A DNA stretch of 64,000 bases from an uncultured Dehalococcoidia bacterium (lineage in GTDB: Bacteria; Chloroflexota; Dehalococcoidia; Lucifugimonadales; UBA3495): NCBI GenBank assembly GCA_951812535.1, contig CATOSK010000004.1, positions 301,074 through 365,073 on the forward strand, given 5' to 3'. Both the position numbers and the translations under genes were made by a program. Each line of letters opens with the position of its first letter. Position 1 is the first letter of the stretch. Shown here one piece after another: positions 63,174 to 64,000 of this stretch. The notes beneath the pieces were generated by a model. That model was given only the letters and a program-made list of their open reading frames with translations. It was not told the origin of the DNA and made no database searches.

Positions 63174-64000
63174 ATGAAGAACCCTCTTGGACCAACTGTC
63201 GTCTTCCTCCTGGCTTCCCTGATTCTGACCGCCCTGGTGGCCTGTGAGGCTCCTGAACCCACACGGCCAGCACCGCCCCCGCCGATGGCTCCACCTTCGT
63301 CAGGGCCAACCGCCGCAACAGCTATCCCCGAGAGGATCACGCCGATGTCGCTTCCGCCCGCCTCCACTCCCACAGCCGCTCCCTCATCCACCGGTTCCAA
63401 ATCCCACCCCGCCATGCTGCTGAACGGCCTCCCCACCGACCGGTCGGAGGTCTGGTTCGTGGAGTTCGCGAAAGTGTCTCAACGGCCAAGCCAACGAAAT
63501 CACTGGGAGGAGGACCTGGAGTTGCTGGTCCGCGCGACCAACGGCATCCTCGACCAGGTCCTGGTCGAGTCGGCGGGAATCACCAATGCGGCTTTCAGCA
63601 TCAACAGAGGAAGGGAGGGGGCGGCGATTCTTCAAGGAGATTTCAGCGCCTTCCCGGAAGTCCTCGGGAAGGCCGCCGAGGTGGGCGGGGCGGCTCTTCA
63701 CACCCACCGGGGACTGGAGCTGTTCGTGGTCACGGACCACTCCGACCTGTACCTGGCGGTGCCGGACTCCGGCACGTTGCTGCTGGCCCAGGGGGACGGA
63801 GCGTTGCCCCGCCGGTTGTTTGAAGAGATGGTTGACCGGGGACAGGATGGCGGCGAGCTCGACGAGTCCCTGGCCCGCCTCCTGGCGCACACGGGTCCCA
63901 TCGATTTCCTGGTCGCCCAGTTCTCGGAAACCGGGAACTCCATTCTGGGTCTACCGGGTTCCATGTACGTCGCCGGCGCCGGAAGGATGAATGAGGGCGA
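63174..64000 (+). CDS. Lipoprotein (3' end beyond the window)
   Basis: At least 275 residues, open to the last base. The start is MKNPLGPTVVFLLASLILTA followed by the lipobox LVAC; GGAGA precedes the ATG. A long Pro/Ser/Thr linker (APPPPMAPPSSGPTAATAIP) leads to a folded part (EVWFVEFAKVSQ, ITNAAFSINRGREGAAILQG, LELFVVTDHSDLYLAVPDSG). The linker IPERITPMSLPPASTPTAAP strongly resembles that of the truncated lipoprotein at 44899 (VPKRITPTALSPASTPTTAP), so the N-terminal parts are related; the body differs. Confidence 0.75.
   Translation, partial: MKNPLGPTVVFLLASLILTALVACEAPEPTRPAPPPPMAPPSSGPTAATAIPERITPMSLPPASTPTAAPSSTGSKSHPAMLLNGLPTDRSEVWFVEFAKVSQRPSQRNHWEEDLELLVRATNGILDQVLVESAGITNAAFSINRGREGAAILQGDFSAFPEVLGKAAEVGGAALHTHRGLELFVVTDHSDLYLAVPDSGTLLLAQGDGALPRRLFEEMVDRGQDGGELDESLARLLAHTGPIDFLVAQFSETGNSILGLPGSMYVAGAGRMNEG

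Noticed and set aside
19507..64000. Second copy of the tRNA-Ser 3' end (attR) for the island
   Set aside because: I could not find a repeat of the T-arm and acceptor sequence by eye; the right border remains undefined.

Overview
The window is a 64 kb stretch of a high-GC bacterial chromosome. My best guess at the host is Chloroflexota (Dehalococcoidia/SAR202-like). That guess rests on a dnaG-rpoD pair, LLM-type flavin oxidoreductase and amidase genes, and overall protein style; no rRNA is present to confirm it. Shine-Dalgarno sites are common, TAG, TGA and TAA are all used as stops, and the only RNA gene I find is one tRNA-Ser(CGA).

Region 1 (1-19.4 kb) is mostly core. It holds a partial DUF2339 membrane protein, an LLM oxidoreductase, dnaG-rpoD behind an extended -10 promoter, a small zinc-ribbon protein, a glmU to CBS-domain membrane protein operon, a GatC-like/amidase pair, a small protein overlapping a retropepsin-like protease, a second amidase, a branched-chain amino-acid type binding lipoprotein, folD, two VOC proteins, queA and a Fur/PerR regulator.

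Region 2 (19.4-38.0 kb) is a defence-type genomic island starting at the 3' end of tRNA-Ser. It contains a P4-type integrase with its own promoter and inverted repeat, then a tight operon: type III-like Res, PIN toxin, Mod methyltransferase, AlbA_2/Schlafen-like protein and a RelE-like/UvrD helicase fusion. A nested transposon follows (an IS110 element inside an IS3 element, both broken), then an oppositely oriented SNF2-type helicase with an acidic partner of unknown function. Res appears to carry an antitoxin-like tail and its stop codon overlaps the PIN start.

Region 3 (38.0-42.4 kb) is an inositol-phospholipid type cluster: inositol-3-phosphate synthase with an N-terminal HTH, a SAM methyltransferase and a CDP-alcohol phosphatidyltransferase. 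A perfect 17-bp palindrome lies between the -35 and -10 of the synthase promoter, which suggests autoregulation.

Region 4 (42.4-64 kb) is an accessory zone of small membrane proteins and lipoproteins present as diverged paralogues: MFS x2, small membrane protein x2, GIWF lipoproteins x2 plus a separate lipoprotein, and stand-alone RNA polymerase alpha-CTD proteins x2. Among them lie a PIMT-like methyltransferase/CYTH/adenosine deaminase-like group and a complete Hen1-Pnkp RNA-repair operon. Several genes are broken by transposase fragments, frameshifts or nonsense codons. Many intergenic stretches look like decay products.
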